From contig NZ_CP041666.1 in assembly GCF_007301515.1 (NCBI RefSeq), positions 2,294,001 through 2,358,000 of the forward strand: DNA of 64,000 nucleotides, in the 5' to 3' direction. The translations under genes were made by a program, and so were the position numbers. Below the pieces are notes generated by a model. That model made no database searches. It was not told the DNA's origin and worked only from the letters and a program-made list of their open reading frames with translations. Origin of the DNA: Radiobacillus deserti. GTDB lineage: Bacteria > Bacillota > Bacilli > Bacillales > Amphibacillaceae. Shown one piece after another: positions 50,147 through 63,876 of this stretch. How positions within the stretch are numbered: position 1 is the first letter of the stretch; the number at the start of each line of letters is the position of its first letter.

Positions 50147-50262
50147 GCCTAGCGACGTCCTACTCTCGCAGGGGCAATGCCCCAACTACCATGGGCGCTG
50201 AAGAGCTTAACTTCTGTGTTCGGCATGGGAACAGGTGTGACCTCTTCGCTCTTGCCACTAGA
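50147..50262 (-). rRNA. rrf: 5S ribosomal RNA
   Basis: About 116 nt on the minus strand with the conserved AGCGAAGAGGTCACACC, CATGCCGAACACAGAAGTTA and GAGAGTAGGACG segments; the ends TCTAGTGGC and its partner GTCGCTAGGC pair as helix I. Last gene of the operon. Confidence 0.95.
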
Positions 50263-50375
50263 CCTTTAATGTAGAGTTGAGTTTGTACCCTAAAAACTAG
50301 ATAAGAGTTAGACAATCAAACGAGCTAGAGCCACGGCCAGCTCGAGTGTCCACGGGACACTTCCGCTTTTGATCT
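50263..50375 (-). other. 23S-5S spacer
   Basis: About 113 bp with no tRNA. It contains TTATCTAGTTTTTAGGGTAC, complementary to the sequence before the 23S gene (near 53455-53480), which together would form the 23S processing stem, and a small hairpin GTGTCC/GGACAC. Confidence 0.7.
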
Positions 50376-55193
<4,818 letters not shown>

Positions 55194-55316
55194 GAGTTTT
55201 GAGTTCTTTACTCAATAATAAAGCTAGCTAAAATCTTACTTAACATACTGGTTGTTTTGTTCAGTTTTCAAGGATCAAATAAATGATTAATCTGTCATAG
55301 GAGCGACAGTAAATTA

Positions 55317-55345
55317 ATAATATCATCTGCCACGAAAAATGTCAA
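55317..55345 (-). promoter_or_regulatory. rRNA operon promoter P2
   Basis: TTGACA (55345-55340), 17-bp spacer, TATTAT (55322-55317) on the minus strand, about 125 bp before the 16S gene. Confidence 0.85.
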
Positions 55346-55406
55346 TTTCCAATTAGTGGAGATAACGATTTTTCGATAAGTATTATTTCTTGCGACAGCA
55401 AAATTT

Positions 55407-55435
55407 ATATTACACTCCTCAGGACCAAATGTCAA
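55407..55435 (-). promoter_or_regulatory. rRNA operon promoter P1
   Basis: TTGACA (55435-55430), 17-bp spacer, TAATAT (55412-55407) on the minus strand, 90 bp upstream of P2. Tandem promoters are usual for Bacillus rrn operons. Confidence 0.85.
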
Positions 55436-55497
55436 CAACTTTTTTACGATTTATTATGCTCCTCTTCTGAAACCTATCCACTAATGATTAATGACAA

Positions 55498-55534
55498 AAT
55501 AAAAGGAATGCGATTCCTTTCATCGCATTCCTTA
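55498..55534 (-). terminator. Terminator after leuS
   Basis: Minus-strand stem AAGGAATGCGAT/ATCGCATTCCTT followed by TTATTTTG, directly after the leuS stop. Confidence 0.85.
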
Positions 55535-55544
55535 ATCTATTCAA

Positions 55545-57962
55545 TTAATTGGCTACAATATTTACAAGCTTACCTGGGACAGCTATTATCTTGCGAACTG
55601 TTTTGCCATCCAGCCAATCCTGAACAGATTCATTTTCAAGTGCTTGCTTCTCTAGCTCTTCTTTCGATGCGTCCTTTGGCACCATAACCTTCGCTCGAAC
55701 TTTACCCATTACTTGAATAACAATCTCCACTTCGTCTTCTACAAGTTTAGCTTCATCGTAAGCTGGCCACGAAGCATAAGAAATAGATTCGCTATAGCCA
55801 AGTATTTGCCAAAGCTCTTCCGCTATATGTGGAGCAACAGGTGAAAGTAATTTTACAAAGCCTTCTGCGTACTCACGTGAAATCGCATCTGCTTTGTAGG
55901 CATCATTAATGAATACCATCATTTGAGAAATACCTGTATTAAATCGAAGATCCTCAAAGTTCTCTGTTACCTTTTTAACAGTCTCGTGGTACACCTTCTC
56001 TAAGGAATCATTTCCCTGCTGTTCCACTACCTTATCCGTAAGCTTCCCTTCGTCTGTTACGAATAGTCTCCAAACACGATCTAGAAATCTTCGTGCTCCG
56101 TCCAGACCATTCGTTGACCAAGCTACAGCAGCATCTAGTGGCCCCATAAACATTTCATACAACCTTAACGTATCAGCACCATGCGTATCTACAATCTCAT
56201 CAGGATTCACTACATTTCCTTTTGATTTACTCATTTTTTCATTGTTTTCACCCAAGATCATCCCTTGGTTGAATAGTTTTTGAAATGGCTCTTTCGTTGG
56301 CACAACTCCGATATCATAAAGGAATTTATGCCAGAATCGTGCATATAACAAGTGAAGAACCGCATGCTCTGCTCCTCCGATATAAGTGTCTACCGGAAGC
56401 CATTTCTGCAATTTCTCAGGTTCCGCTAACTTCTCCGTGTTATTTGGATCAATAAAACGTAGGAAGTACCAGCAACTACCCGCCCACTGCGGCATTGTAT
56501 TTGTTTCTCTGCGGCCTTTCATTCCTGTTTTCGGGTCGGTAACCTTCACCCAATCGTCGATATTTGCTAACGGCGACTCTCCTGTACCAGAAGGTTTAAT
56601 TTCTGTCGTTTTCGGCAGAGTTAATGGAAGCTCTTCTTCTGGAACCGCTGAAGTTGTGCCATCCTCCCAGTGAATGATTGGAATCGGTTCTCCCCAATAA
56701 CGCTGACGACTAAATAGCCAATCACGTAGACGGTAGGTGACTTTCTTTTCACCTTTCTGGTTATCCTCTAGCCACTGTATCGCTTTTCCAATTGCTTCTT
56801 CTTTACCAAGTCCGTTTAAGAAGTCTGAGTTAATATGAGGACCGTCTCCTACATAAGCTTCTTCCTCAACATTGCCACCTTCGACAACCGCTTTAATAGG
56901 GAGATTAAACTTTACAGCAAACTCATAGTCTCTTTCATCATGTGCTGGAACTGCCATGATTGCGCCAGAGCCGTACGTCATTAGGACATAATCCGCCACC
57001 CATATTGGTAGTTTCTCACCGTTAATTGGATTCACGGCATAAGCCCCTGTAAATACACCAGACTTTTCTTTAGCTAGATCGGTTCTTTCTAGGTCACTTT
57101 TTGCATTTACTTCCTTCACATATGCGTCGACTTTATTTTTTTGTTCTGCGGACACTATTTTTTTCACGAGTGGATGCTCTGGAGCTAAAACTGTGTAAGT
57201 TGCTCCGAACAATGTATCTGGTCTTGTCGTAAATACAGTGAAGGATTCGTCGGTTCCGTCTATTCCGAAATGAACTTCAGCTCCTTCTGATCGCCCAATC
57301 CAATTACGTTGCATATCTTTAATACTTTCCGGCCAATCTAGTTCCTCTAGATCTTCCAACAAACGATCAGCATAAGCTGTAATACGAAGCATCCATTGCT
57401 TCATTGGTCTGCGTTCCACAGGATGACCACCACGTTCACTCTTCCCGTCTATAACTTCTTCATTTGCCAACACGGTTCCAAGTGCAGGACACCAATTTAC
57501 TGGGACTTCATCTACATATGCCAATCCTTTTTCATATAGCTTAAGGAAAATCCATTGTGTCCATTTATAATAATTCGGATCCGTCGTATTTATTTCACGA
57601 TCCCAATCATATGAAAAACCTAACTCTTGGATTTGTCGTCTGAAAGTCTCAATGTTTTTCTTCGTGAATTCTGCAGGATCATTCCCAGTATCCAACGCGT
57701 ATTGTTCTGCTGGCAACCCGAATGCATCCCATCCCATTGGATGTAGAACCTCGTATCCTTGCATTCTTTTCATTCTCGCCACAATATCTGTAGCCGTATA
57801 GCCTTCAGGGTGCCCTACGTGTAAACCAGCACCAGACGGATACGGGAACATATCTAAAATATAAAATTTTTCTTTGTTCGTCTCCGTATTCGTTTTAAAT
57901 GTTTTATTATCCAACCAGTATTCGCGCCATTTCTTCTCAATATTATGATGGTTAAATGACAT
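55545..57962 (-). CDS. leuS: Leucyl-tRNA synthetase
   Basis: Charges tRNA-Leu. 805 residues, the normal bacterial length: HIGH region PYPSGAGLHVGHPEGYTATD (near 40), CP1 editing domain (about 220-420, with the TFTTRPDTLFG-like start VFTTRPDTLFGATY), KMSKS region ENNEKMSKSKGNVVNPD (near 575), and the anticodon and C-terminal domains. The start ATG at 57962 follows AAAGGAGG. A leucine T-box lies upstream. Confidence 0.97.
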   Translation of the reverse strand: MSFNHHNIEKKWREYWLDNKTFKTNTETNKEKFYILDMFPYPSGAGLHVGHPEGYTATDIVARMKRMQGYEVLHPMGWDAFGLPAEQYALDTGNDPAEFTKKNIETFRRQIQELGFSYDWDREINTTDPNYYKWTQWIFLKLYEKGLAYVDEVPVNWCPALGTVLANEEVIDGKSERGGHPVERRPMKQWMLRITAYADRLLEDLEELDWPESIKDMQRNWIGRSEGAEVHFGIDGTDESFTVFTTRPDTLFGATYTVLAPEHPLVKKIVSAEQKNKVDAYVKEVNAKSDLERTDLAKEKSGVFTGAYAVNPINGEKLPIWVADYVLMTYGSGAIMAVPAHDERDYEFAVKFNLPIKAVVEGGNVEEEAYVGDGPHINSDFLNGLGKEEAIGKAIQWLEDNQKGEKKVTYRLRDWLFSRQRYWGEPIPIIHWEDGTTSAVPEEELPLTLPKTTEIKPSGTGESPLANIDDWVKVTDPKTGMKGRRETNTMPQWAGSCWYFLRFIDPNNTEKLAEPEKLQKWLPVDTYIGGAEHAVLHLLYARFWHKFLYDIGVVPTKEPFQKLFNQGMILGENNEKMSKSKGNVVNPDEIVDTHGADTLRLYEMFMGPLDAAVAWSTNGLDGARRFLDRVWRLFVTDEGKLTDKVVEQQGNDSLEKVYHETVKKVTENFEDLRFNTGISQMMVFINDAYKADAISREYAEGFVKLLSPVAPHIAEELWQILGYSESISYASWPAYDEAKLVEDEVEIVIQVMGKVRAKVMVPKDASKEELEKQALENESVQDWLDGKTVRKIIAVPGKLVNIVAN

Positions 57963-58043
57963 GGTTATAGCCTCCTTTTATAAATTCAACTGTTTCTAAT
58001 GCTAGGATGTAAATGCTATGGGAAGACCTTTCCGTTTTAATCT

Positions 58044-58290
58044 ATAAAAAAATCCCCCATCCCCAATATAAAATAAGGGACGAGAGATTTTTCCCGCGGT
58101 ACCACCCAACTTAGCGCAATGCGCTCGCTCGACTCCTTAACGCGGAGGACGGCAAAGACTACTTTGATTCATCCTTGCAACATCAAAGGTGAGTTCATAA
58201 AGTTCAGGGGCTACTTTCACCAACCGTAACCTCTCTATTTCCTGAGTGCTTTACTACTAGTCCTTTTCTTCATCGTTCAACAGTTATTGT
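58044..58290 (-). promoter_or_regulatory. T-box leader of leuS (specifier CTC)
   Basis: On the minus strand: specifier region ATGAACTCACCTTTG with CTC (Leu), T-box TGGGTGGTACCGCG (58108-58095), and a terminator made of AATCTCTCGTCCC and GGGGATGGGGGATT followed by TTTTTT. TGGT fits a tRNA ending ACCA. Confidence 0.92.
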
Positions 58291-58296
58291 ATTGGT

Positions 58297-58325
58297 ATTG
58301 TAATCAAAGCTTTTTTACTTGTCAA
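58297..58325 (-). promoter_or_regulatory. leuS promoter
   Basis: TTGACA (58325-58320), 17-bp spacer, TACAAT (58302-58297) on the minus strand, upstream of the T-box and just beyond the end of the chemoreceptor gene. Confidence 0.82.
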
Positions 58326-58336
58326 GAAAGTCTAAT

Positions 58337-59986
58337 TTACAGTTGAAACTTTCCTACCTCTTCATTTAAACGATCCGTCATCTGTCTCATTTCCGTTACT
58401 TTCTCTACCATATGCTTAAACGCTTTTAACTGTTCTTCTGTAGAAGCAGAAATTTCTTCGTTACCTGCTGCAGTTTCTTCTACTACTGCACTAATACTTT
58501 CTACATTCGATAATACTTTCTCTCCTAGATCTTTCGAATGGTCTACTCCATTAGATAAGTCCATAAGCTTTGCTGTAATATCTTCCACTTTTTGTTTGAT
58601 GTTTTGGAATGCAGTCGTGGTTGTTTCCATAGATGCTTCTTCTTTCCCAGCAATCGCAACACCTTCGGATACAGAATTAGATATCTCTGAAATTCCAGAT
58701 TCAATAGACGAAACCATCTCAAAAATATAACCTGTTGCTTTAGAAGATTCTTCGGCAAGCTTTCTCACTTCTTCTGCTACAACCGCGAAACCTTTACCTG
58801 CTTCTCCAGCTCTTGCCGCCTCAATAGCAGCATTTAAAGCTAAGAGGTTCGTTTGTTCCGCAATATCGGAAACGGATTGAGCCATTTCTTCAATTTGCTT
58901 TGTATAACCAACAAAAGTTTGAGTAGCTTGTTCAATCTTTTTCGTCGTATTGGAATTTTCCTCGATAAGATCCCGTTGAACTCCGATTGCCTCTTGACCA
59001 GATTGAATTGCATCCATAACATCTGTGCCATGTTCTACGGATTGTTTAGCAAATTCAACATTTCTTGTGAATTCTTGATCCATATCTTGAATTAAAGAAA
59101 CGGCGTCCTGCAAATCTTCCGAAATGGATTGTGTACCAGACGACAATTCATCAGTAGATACAGCAATCTGATTACTTACATCTGTCAAGTAAACATTATC
59201 TTTTTCCAGTGAAACAGCGAACTGCTCTACATCTTTACTTACAGTTTTCACCGATAAAATAAGGCCACTTAACTGTTCTACCATTTGGGTGAATGCCTGA
59301 TTTAACGCTCCGAGCTCATCGTTTCCCTTATATCGAATTGGTTCCACTTGGAGATTTCCATTCGCAATCTCATTGGCATTCTTTGATAATTTCTTTAGAG
59401 AACCGCTAATCGAGTTCGTAATCTTCAGGGACATAATAGAAGCAATTGCAATTAAGACTACCGTACTAATAATGGCAGAAAGAATGACATACTCTATTTT
59501 CCCTTCTAAATCATTCAGTGCTTTTTCATACTGTTCCTCTGATGCCATATTAAATTTATAAGTATCATTTAATAACCCGTCAATACGAATGGATTGTCTT
59601 TTTGCTTCTGCCAAATCTTTCTGATTTAACGCCTCTTTCGTAGCTTTTGTTAATTCATCAAATTTTAGCGCAGCTCTTTCAATATATTGCTCACTACTCT
59701 TTCCTTTAGAAGCTTTTACTAATTCTTCAAGAAGCGCACCACTTTGTTCCATATTTAGCAACGCTTCTTCTTTTAATGCGTCTGTTCCTGAGAAAGAAAA
59801 GTTACTCAAGCTTTGTTTTAGGCCGTTCAAATCTGAGTCGAGCTTTTGCACATCAATTAATGTTGTTACCTCATCCTGACTAGAGGATTGAATGTTTAAC
59901 ATATTGTAGATAATAAAAGCTACAATAAGACTTGATAAAACTAAAATTCCGAGCGAATTTATTAATAGTTTTTTTCTAATACTCAT
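58337..59986 (-). CDS. Methyl-accepting chemotaxis protein
   Basis: 549 residues: TM1 (about 9-28), a four-helix-type extracytoplasmic sensor (about 30-160), TM2 (about 165-190), HAMP (about 190-240) and a signalling domain with tip EQTNLLALNAAIEAARAGE (near 375-395). Ends normally in VGKFQL, without the acidic tail of the other receptor. The start ATG follows AGGGGGGA. It lies 20 bp after a substrate-binding lipoprotein gene in the same direction, suggesting the lipoprotein presents a ligand to it. Confidence 0.93.
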   Translation of the reverse strand: MSIRKKLLINSLGILVLSSLIVAFIIYNMLNIQSSSQDEVTTLIDVQKLDSDLNGLKQSLSNFSFSGTDALKEEALLNMEQSGALLEELVKASKGKSSEQYIERAALKFDELTKATKEALNQKDLAEAKRQSIRIDGLLNDTYKFNMASEEQYEKALNDLEGKIEYVILSAIISTVVLIAIASIMSLKITNSISGSLKKLSKNANEIANGNLQVEPIRYKGNDELGALNQAFTQMVEQLSGLILSVKTVSKDVEQFAVSLEKDNVYLTDVSNQIAVSTDELSSGTQSISEDLQDAVSLIQDMDQEFTRNVEFAKQSVEHGTDVMDAIQSGQEAIGVQRDLIEENSNTTKKIEQATQTFVGYTKQIEEMAQSVSDIAEQTNLLALNAAIEAARAGEAGKGFAVVAEEVRKLAEESSKATGYIFEMVSSIESGISEISNSVSEGVAIAGKEEASMETTTTAFQNIKQKVEDITAKLMDLSNGVDHSKDLGEKVLSNVESISAVVEETAAGNEEISASTEEQLKAFKHMVEKVTEMRQMTDRLNEEVGKFQL

Positions 59987-60006
59987 ATCGTATATCCCCC
60001 CTGGTC

Positions 60007-60969
60007 TTATTCAGCAAATTGCTGTCTAGCTTCCTCAATTTGTTCCAATTGCGAATCGTTGTATGGAATCACACGTAATGGGGCTAAGTCGACCCCTTCA
60101 TTGTTTATTCCAAACTCGATATGACCAGTAGGTACTTTTCCATCCTTCACCAAGTCAGATGCTAGTTGGTAAACTGCCACGTCAATCTTCTTTAATACCG
60201 AAGTGATGACTGCTTTTTCAGCATAAAAATATTGGTCAGAGTCCACCCCAATTGCATAAACACCTTGCATCTGCGCTTCCTTTAACACCCCTACACCTGT
60301 AAAGCCTGCAGCAGCGAACAATACGTCTGCTTTGTTCGCAATCATATCTTTCGCAATGGATCCGCCGAGTTTGTCATCCCCATATGTACCTGCATACTCG
60401 ACGAGTACCTTTATAGATGGGTTAATGGACTTGGCTCCATTCGTAAATCCATCAGCAAAAGCATTAATAAGCTCAACGTCCTCTCCACCGATAAATCCAA
60501 TCGTATTTGACTTTGTCGTTAAAGCAGCCACAACACCTGCTAAATAGCTACCTTCATCTGATTTGAATGTTACGGAAGTTACGTTTTTTAATTCAGAAAC
60601 AGAATCAATAATGACAAACTGCTTGTCCGGATACTTCTTGGCAACTTTTTCCAAATCCTCTTGAACCATATATCCTAGACCGATGATGACATCATTATCG
60701 TTTTGAACTAACTCTTCTAGCCCTTTTTCATAGGTCTCTGTTTCACTTAATTCACGATAATCGAACAAAATACCTAGCTCGCTCCGAGCCTTTATCAGTC
60801 CTTGAAAAGCGGAATCACTAAAGGATTGATCCCCAAGACCAACATCCGAAAGCATAACGCCTATTTTTAATTTCTCATCCATTTTACTTTCCGCTTGTTC
60901 TGTACCACACCCTGCTAACAGGATAGTAAAAATCATCACAAAAATGATCATCTTTCTCTTGTTGAACAT
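60007..60969 (-). CDS. BMP/PnrA-family substrate-binding lipoprotein
   Basis: 320 residues with a lipoprotein signal (ILLAGCG, Cys21) and a type I periplasmic-binding fold of the BMP/Med family (KIGVMLSDVGLGDQSFSDSAFQG, VIIGLGYMVQEDL, IGFIGGEDVELINAF, GVYAIGVDSDQY). Studied members bind purine nucleosides. No ABC ATPase or permease is next to it; the following gene is a chemoreceptor. The start ATG follows AAGGGG. Confidence 0.9.
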   Translation of the reverse strand: MFNKRKMIIFVMIFTILLAGCGTEQAESKMDEKLKIGVMLSDVGLGDQSFSDSAFQGLIKARSELGILFDYRELSETETYEKGLEELVQNDNDVIIGLGYMVQEDLEKVAKKYPDKQFVIIDSVSELKNVTSVTFKSDEGSYLAGVVAALTTKSNTIGFIGGEDVELINAFADGFTNGAKSINPSIKVLVEYAGTYGDDKLGGSIAKDMIANKADVLFAAAGFTGVGVLKEAQMQGVYAIGVDSDQYFYAEKAVITSVLKKIDVAVYQLASDLVKDGKVPTGHIEFGINNEGVDLAPLRVIPYNDSQLEQIEEARQQFAE

Positions 60970-61004
60970 ACATCATTCCCCTTTTTTTAAAGTGACTTCC
61001 CCTA

Positions 61005-61012
61005 TTATCGAC
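61005..61012 (-). promoter_or_regulatory. Possible sigma-D -10 element before the binding-protein/chemoreceptor pair
   Basis: GTCGATAA on the minus strand matches the sigma-D -10 GCCGATAA in 7 of 8 bases, 36 bp before the lipoprotein start. The -35 region is only weakly TAAA-like (ACAAA). The match is similar to that before the other chemoreceptor gene. Confidence 0.35.
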
Positions 61013-61072
61013 AGATTATAAGAAATTTGTAGAAAAAAATAATAGACGGAATATTCCTCTTTTTCCTAACAC

Positions 61073-61104
61073 AAAAAAATAACCTTGCCCTATTGGCAAG
61101 GTTA
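61073..61104 (-). terminator. Terminator after ytzC
   Basis: 9-bp stem AACCTTGCC/GGCAAGGTT on the minus strand, then TTTTTTTG. Confidence 0.88.
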
Positions 61105-61110
61105 CGTTTA

Positions 61111-61395
61111 TTAATCCGTGATATTGGTTATATCTACTCGGTCCAAAACCATGTCATTTATATATTGACTGACTCGTAAATGCATTCGGTGAAGCTGATC
61201 TCGTTGCTCATGACTGGCACTATCCATCATTTTTTGAATCTCTTGCTCCACCTCATTCAATTTTTGCTGAGCTGTCGTGTACGACTCATCAACATGGAAG
61301 CCATTTCGATTGGTAATATCTAATTCTTTTTCTGCTTGGTCAATATATTGATTCGCTTTTGAAATAAGGTTATCTATTGATTCTCGCGTTGCCAC
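61111..61395 (-). CDS. ytzC: YtzC-like DUF2524 protein
   Basis: 94 residues, highly charged and helical, similar to B. subtilis YtzC (ATRESIDNLISKANQYIDQAE). Function unknown. The start is taken as GTG 61395, 6 bases after GAGGTG and matching the family MATRES start; two ATGs just before it are too close to the ribosome site. Divergent from mnmM. Confidence 0.83.
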   Translation of the reverse strand: MATRESIDNLISKANQYIDQAEKELDITNRNGFHVDESYTTAQQKLNEVEQEIQKMMDSASHEQRDQLHRMHLRVSQYINDMVLDRVDITNITD

Positions 61396-61513
61396 CATCA
61401 TCACCTCGCTTCTAATTTGGACGATTAGACCTAAACCTATTCGTGGAAGATGTTGAGTAAATGTCTTCGGTTTAGGATAATAAAAATGGGAAATTAGGAA
61501 GGAGAAGGATTTT

Positions 61514-62077
61514 GTGGTACTAAAAGTGATTCCATTTGCTCATGAACTGTTAAAACAGACGGTGCGTGAGGGAGATATCGTAATCGATGCAACCTGTGGA
61601 AAAGGGCACGATACGCTACTCCTAAGTCAATTAGTAAAAGAAAAAGGTCGAGTATTTGCTTTTGATGTTCAAGAAGACGCGATTCGCCAAACGAATGAAC
61701 AATTAAAACAATATGGTGTTAGCAACACAACATTAATTTTGGACAGCCATGAAAAAATAAATGAATACGTGCCATCCGATTACCTAATCGGTGGAGCCAT
61801 CTTTAATTTAGGCTATCTCCCTGGGAGCGACAAACAGACGATCACACAGCCCGAAAGTACGGTTCAAGCCATTCAACAAATCATTACTCGGTTAAAGAAG
61901 CACTGTCTTTTAGTTATCGTCGTATATGCTGGGCATCCTGGAGGAGAAGAAGAAAAGGAGGCCGTGCTACAGTTTGTTCAGACATTAAGTCAAAAAGAAT
62001 ATGCCGTGTTACAGTACGGCTTTATCAATCAACAAAACAGCCCTCCGTTTGTTTTAGCCATAGAAAGGATAAAGTAG
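61514..62077 (+). CDS. mnmM: tRNA wobble-uridine methyltransferase MnmM (YtqB)
   Basis: 187-residue Rossmann methyltransferase with SAM motif IDATCGKGHDTLLLS (near 25), FAFDVQEDAI and NLGYLPGSDK. B. subtilis YtqB is the enzyme that methylates the 5-aminomethyl group on tRNA wobble uridine, replacing the second half of E. coli MnmC. The start is GTG 61514 after GGAGAAGG. It converges on ytpB, and the two stops are only 16 bp apart. Confidence 0.9.
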   Translation: MVLKVIPFAHELLKQTVREGDIVIDATCGKGHDTLLLSQLVKEKGRVFAFDVQEDAIRQTNEQLKQYGVSNTTLILDSHEKINEYVPSDYLIGGAIFNLGYLPGSDKQTITQPESTVQAIQQIITRLKKHCLLVIVVYAGHPGGEEEKEAVLQFVQTLSQKEYAVLQYGFINQQNSPPFVLAIERIK

Positions 62078-62099
62078 GTGGCATAGACCTACTTTATCC
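62068..62099. terminator. Hairpin spanning both 3' ends of mnmM and ytpB
   Basis: A perfect 13-bp stem GGATAAAGTAGGT/ACCTACTTTATCC; each arm includes the last codons and stop of one gene. T-tracts are lacking on both sides, so any termination would be weak. Confidence 0.6.
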
Positions 62100-63170
62100 T
62101 ATTGTCCGCATCTTTATTTTGTTATACATCTTCACATTGTAATGAAAGAAAGAGGAACGAAGTCCACTTGCGCGTAGCAAACGTTTCGTCATTTTCTTTC
62201 CACTTGCCAGCTTTTTCACTTTAGGATCTGCTAAATATAGTCCCACTAAGCCAGTATGAACCATTTCATGGAACTGCTTATCAGGTAATGATTGAACATG
62301 CTTATTAGTCTCTTTAATGAAGTGTAAAAATCTTGTTTCCATATTTTCCAAGCTCTCGTAATAATTACAGAAGTTTAGATCTCCTTCTTGTTTGTCCTCT
62401 TCTTGGTCAATATAATAATCCAACAAAATGTGAAGTCCTTGCATATATGGAAAATAACTTTTAAAAACGGAATCTGCCAATTTTGAAGTCATTTTACCTC
62501 CCATTGCGTACGATACAAGACAAAAAATCCCTAAAGTAGAACCACTGCATGCGGAAAATTCATACCAATGTAATTCGGGTAACTTTTCTTTTTCCTCGTG
62601 AAACCATTTTTCAAGTCGTGGGATTCTTTCTTCTATTTTCACATGCTTATGTACTTGTAAGTCACTGTACAATGTTTCTAGTTCCAATAAAAACGGTTGG
62701 ATTGTTGATAAATTTGAAATTTTCGCTAGGCTTTTTTGACATGTCGTTACTAAGTCTACGAGATAATCAGCATCCTCTTGCTCCTCCCGTAAGGCATAGT
62801 AATTTTGCACCTTATGATCTGGAGACAAAGCATCAGCCATCGATTGATGAAGTAGCGCAAAGTCCTCCGGATCTAATGAAGTGCTACGGTCACATAAATT
62901 ATCTAAGTAATCACTAATTGTCTGATAGGCAACAATAAAAGTAATTGCTTCTTTCCACATCTTCCCCGCAAGCAAGCTAAAAACAGCACCACCCTGACAG
63001 TGAAACCGTTTAGTAGCTATACTGGCTTGTGCTTGGTTGCTTAATTCGACATTTGGAATTTGTTTCGCACGTTTTTCCCAATATCGAAGTTCTTGATCAA
63101 CGACAGGAAAAATGTCTTGAAAAACGATTCTCATTAATTTAAATGATGATTTCGGAACTGAATAGCTCAA
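62094..63170 (-). CDS. ytpB: YtpB, tetraprenyl-beta-curcumene synthase (DUF2600)
   Basis: 358 residues of the DUF2600 family. B. subtilis YtpB cyclises C35 tetraprenyl diphosphate to tetraprenyl-beta-curcumene in sesquarterpene synthesis. Acidic metal/diphosphate-type segments are visible (SDYLDNLCDRS near residue 90, LLDYYIDQEEDKQEGD near 265). The start is TTG 63170 behind GGAGG, giving SYSVPKSSFKLM as in relatives; a GTG eight codons earlier has no ribosome site. The partner squalene-hopene-type cyclase is not in the window. Confidence 0.9.
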   Translation of the reverse strand: MSYSVPKSSFKLMRIVFQDIFPVVDQELRYWEKRAKQIPNVELSNQAQASIATKRFHCQGGAVFSLLAGKMWKEAITFIVAYQTISDYLDNLCDRSTSLDPEDFALLHQSMADALSPDHKVQNYYALREEQEDADYLVDLVTTCQKSLAKISNLSTIQPFLLELETLYSDLQVHKHVKIEERIPRLEKWFHEEKEKLPELHWYEFSACSGSTLGIFCLVSYAMGGKMTSKLADSVFKSYFPYMQGLHILLDYYIDQEEDKQEGDLNFCNYYESLENMETRFLHFIKETNKHVQSLPDKQFHEMVHTGLVGLYLADPKVKKLASGKKMTKRLLRASGLRSSFFHYNVKMYNKIKMRTIG

Positions 63171-63266
63171 TGTTGCTCCTCCGTTTCTAGCCACTGCATC
63201 TTTAGCCTAATTCCAAGGATTATGATACTATTCATTATAACACCATAAACGGAAGGTGAATTTCAA

Positions 63267-63779
63267 ATGATTTACGAGTATAAAGGAAAAAAACCTGTTC
63301 TGCATGAAACGGCCTATGTTTCGGAAGACGTTGTATTAACTGGAGATATCACGGTAGAGGAACAAGCGAGTATCTGGTTTAAGACCGTTATTCGAGGAGA
63401 TGTTGCCCCCGTACACATTGGAAAACGATCAAACGTTCAAGATTTAAGCTTAATTCACCAATCACCAGGCATGCCAGTCATCATCGAAGACGATGTCGTC
63501 ATTGGACATCAAGTAACCTTGCATTCCGCAATCATACGTCAAGGAGCACTTGTCGGAATGGGCTCTATTGTACTCGATGGTGCGGAAGTTGGGGAACAGG
63601 CTTTTATCGGTGCTGGTAGTTTAATCCCGCCCGGGAAGAAAATCCCACCACGCACGTTAGCACTCGGAAGTCCAGCGAAGGTAGTACGAGACTTAACAGA
63701 AGAGGATTTGGAAGAAATAAAAAGGATTAAAGAGTCCTACGTAGAAAAAGCAAAATACTACAAAAAATTACAAAAGTAA
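63267..63779 (+). CDS. ytoA: Gamma-carbonic-anhydrase-like protein YtoA
   Basis: 170 residues with a left-handed beta-helix of hexapeptide repeats (VLTGDITVEEQASIWF, VVIRGDV-like, LVGMGSIVLDGAEVGE) and the metal-binding histidines in LIHQ, VVIGHQVTLHS. Carbonic anhydrase activity is possible, but not all family members show it. C-terminal helix rich in Lys/Glu. The start ATG follows GGAAGGTGA. Single gene with a strong terminator. Confidence 0.9.
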   Translation: MIYEYKGKKPVLHETAYVSEDVVLTGDITVEEQASIWFKTVIRGDVAPVHIGKRSNVQDLSLIHQSPGMPVIIEDDVVIGHQVTLHSAIIRQGALVGMGSIVLDGAEVGEQAFIGAGSLIPPGKKIPPRTLALGSPAKVVRDLTEEDLEEIKRIKESYVEKAKYYKKLQK

Positions 63780-63789
63780 ACATCCATCT

Positions 63790-63839
63790 AAAACAGGAAA
63801 AATCATTTAACGGTGTTAAATATTTTTCCTGTTTTTTTT
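63790..63839 (+). terminator. Terminator after ytoA
   Basis: Arms AAAACAGGAAAAA/TTTTTCCTGTTTT with an AT-rich loop that itself pairs (TTTAAC/GTTAAA), followed by T8. Confidence 0.88.
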
Positions 63840-63876
63840 GTCGAAATGCGTTATTCTAGTAAGAGGAGGTGCCATC

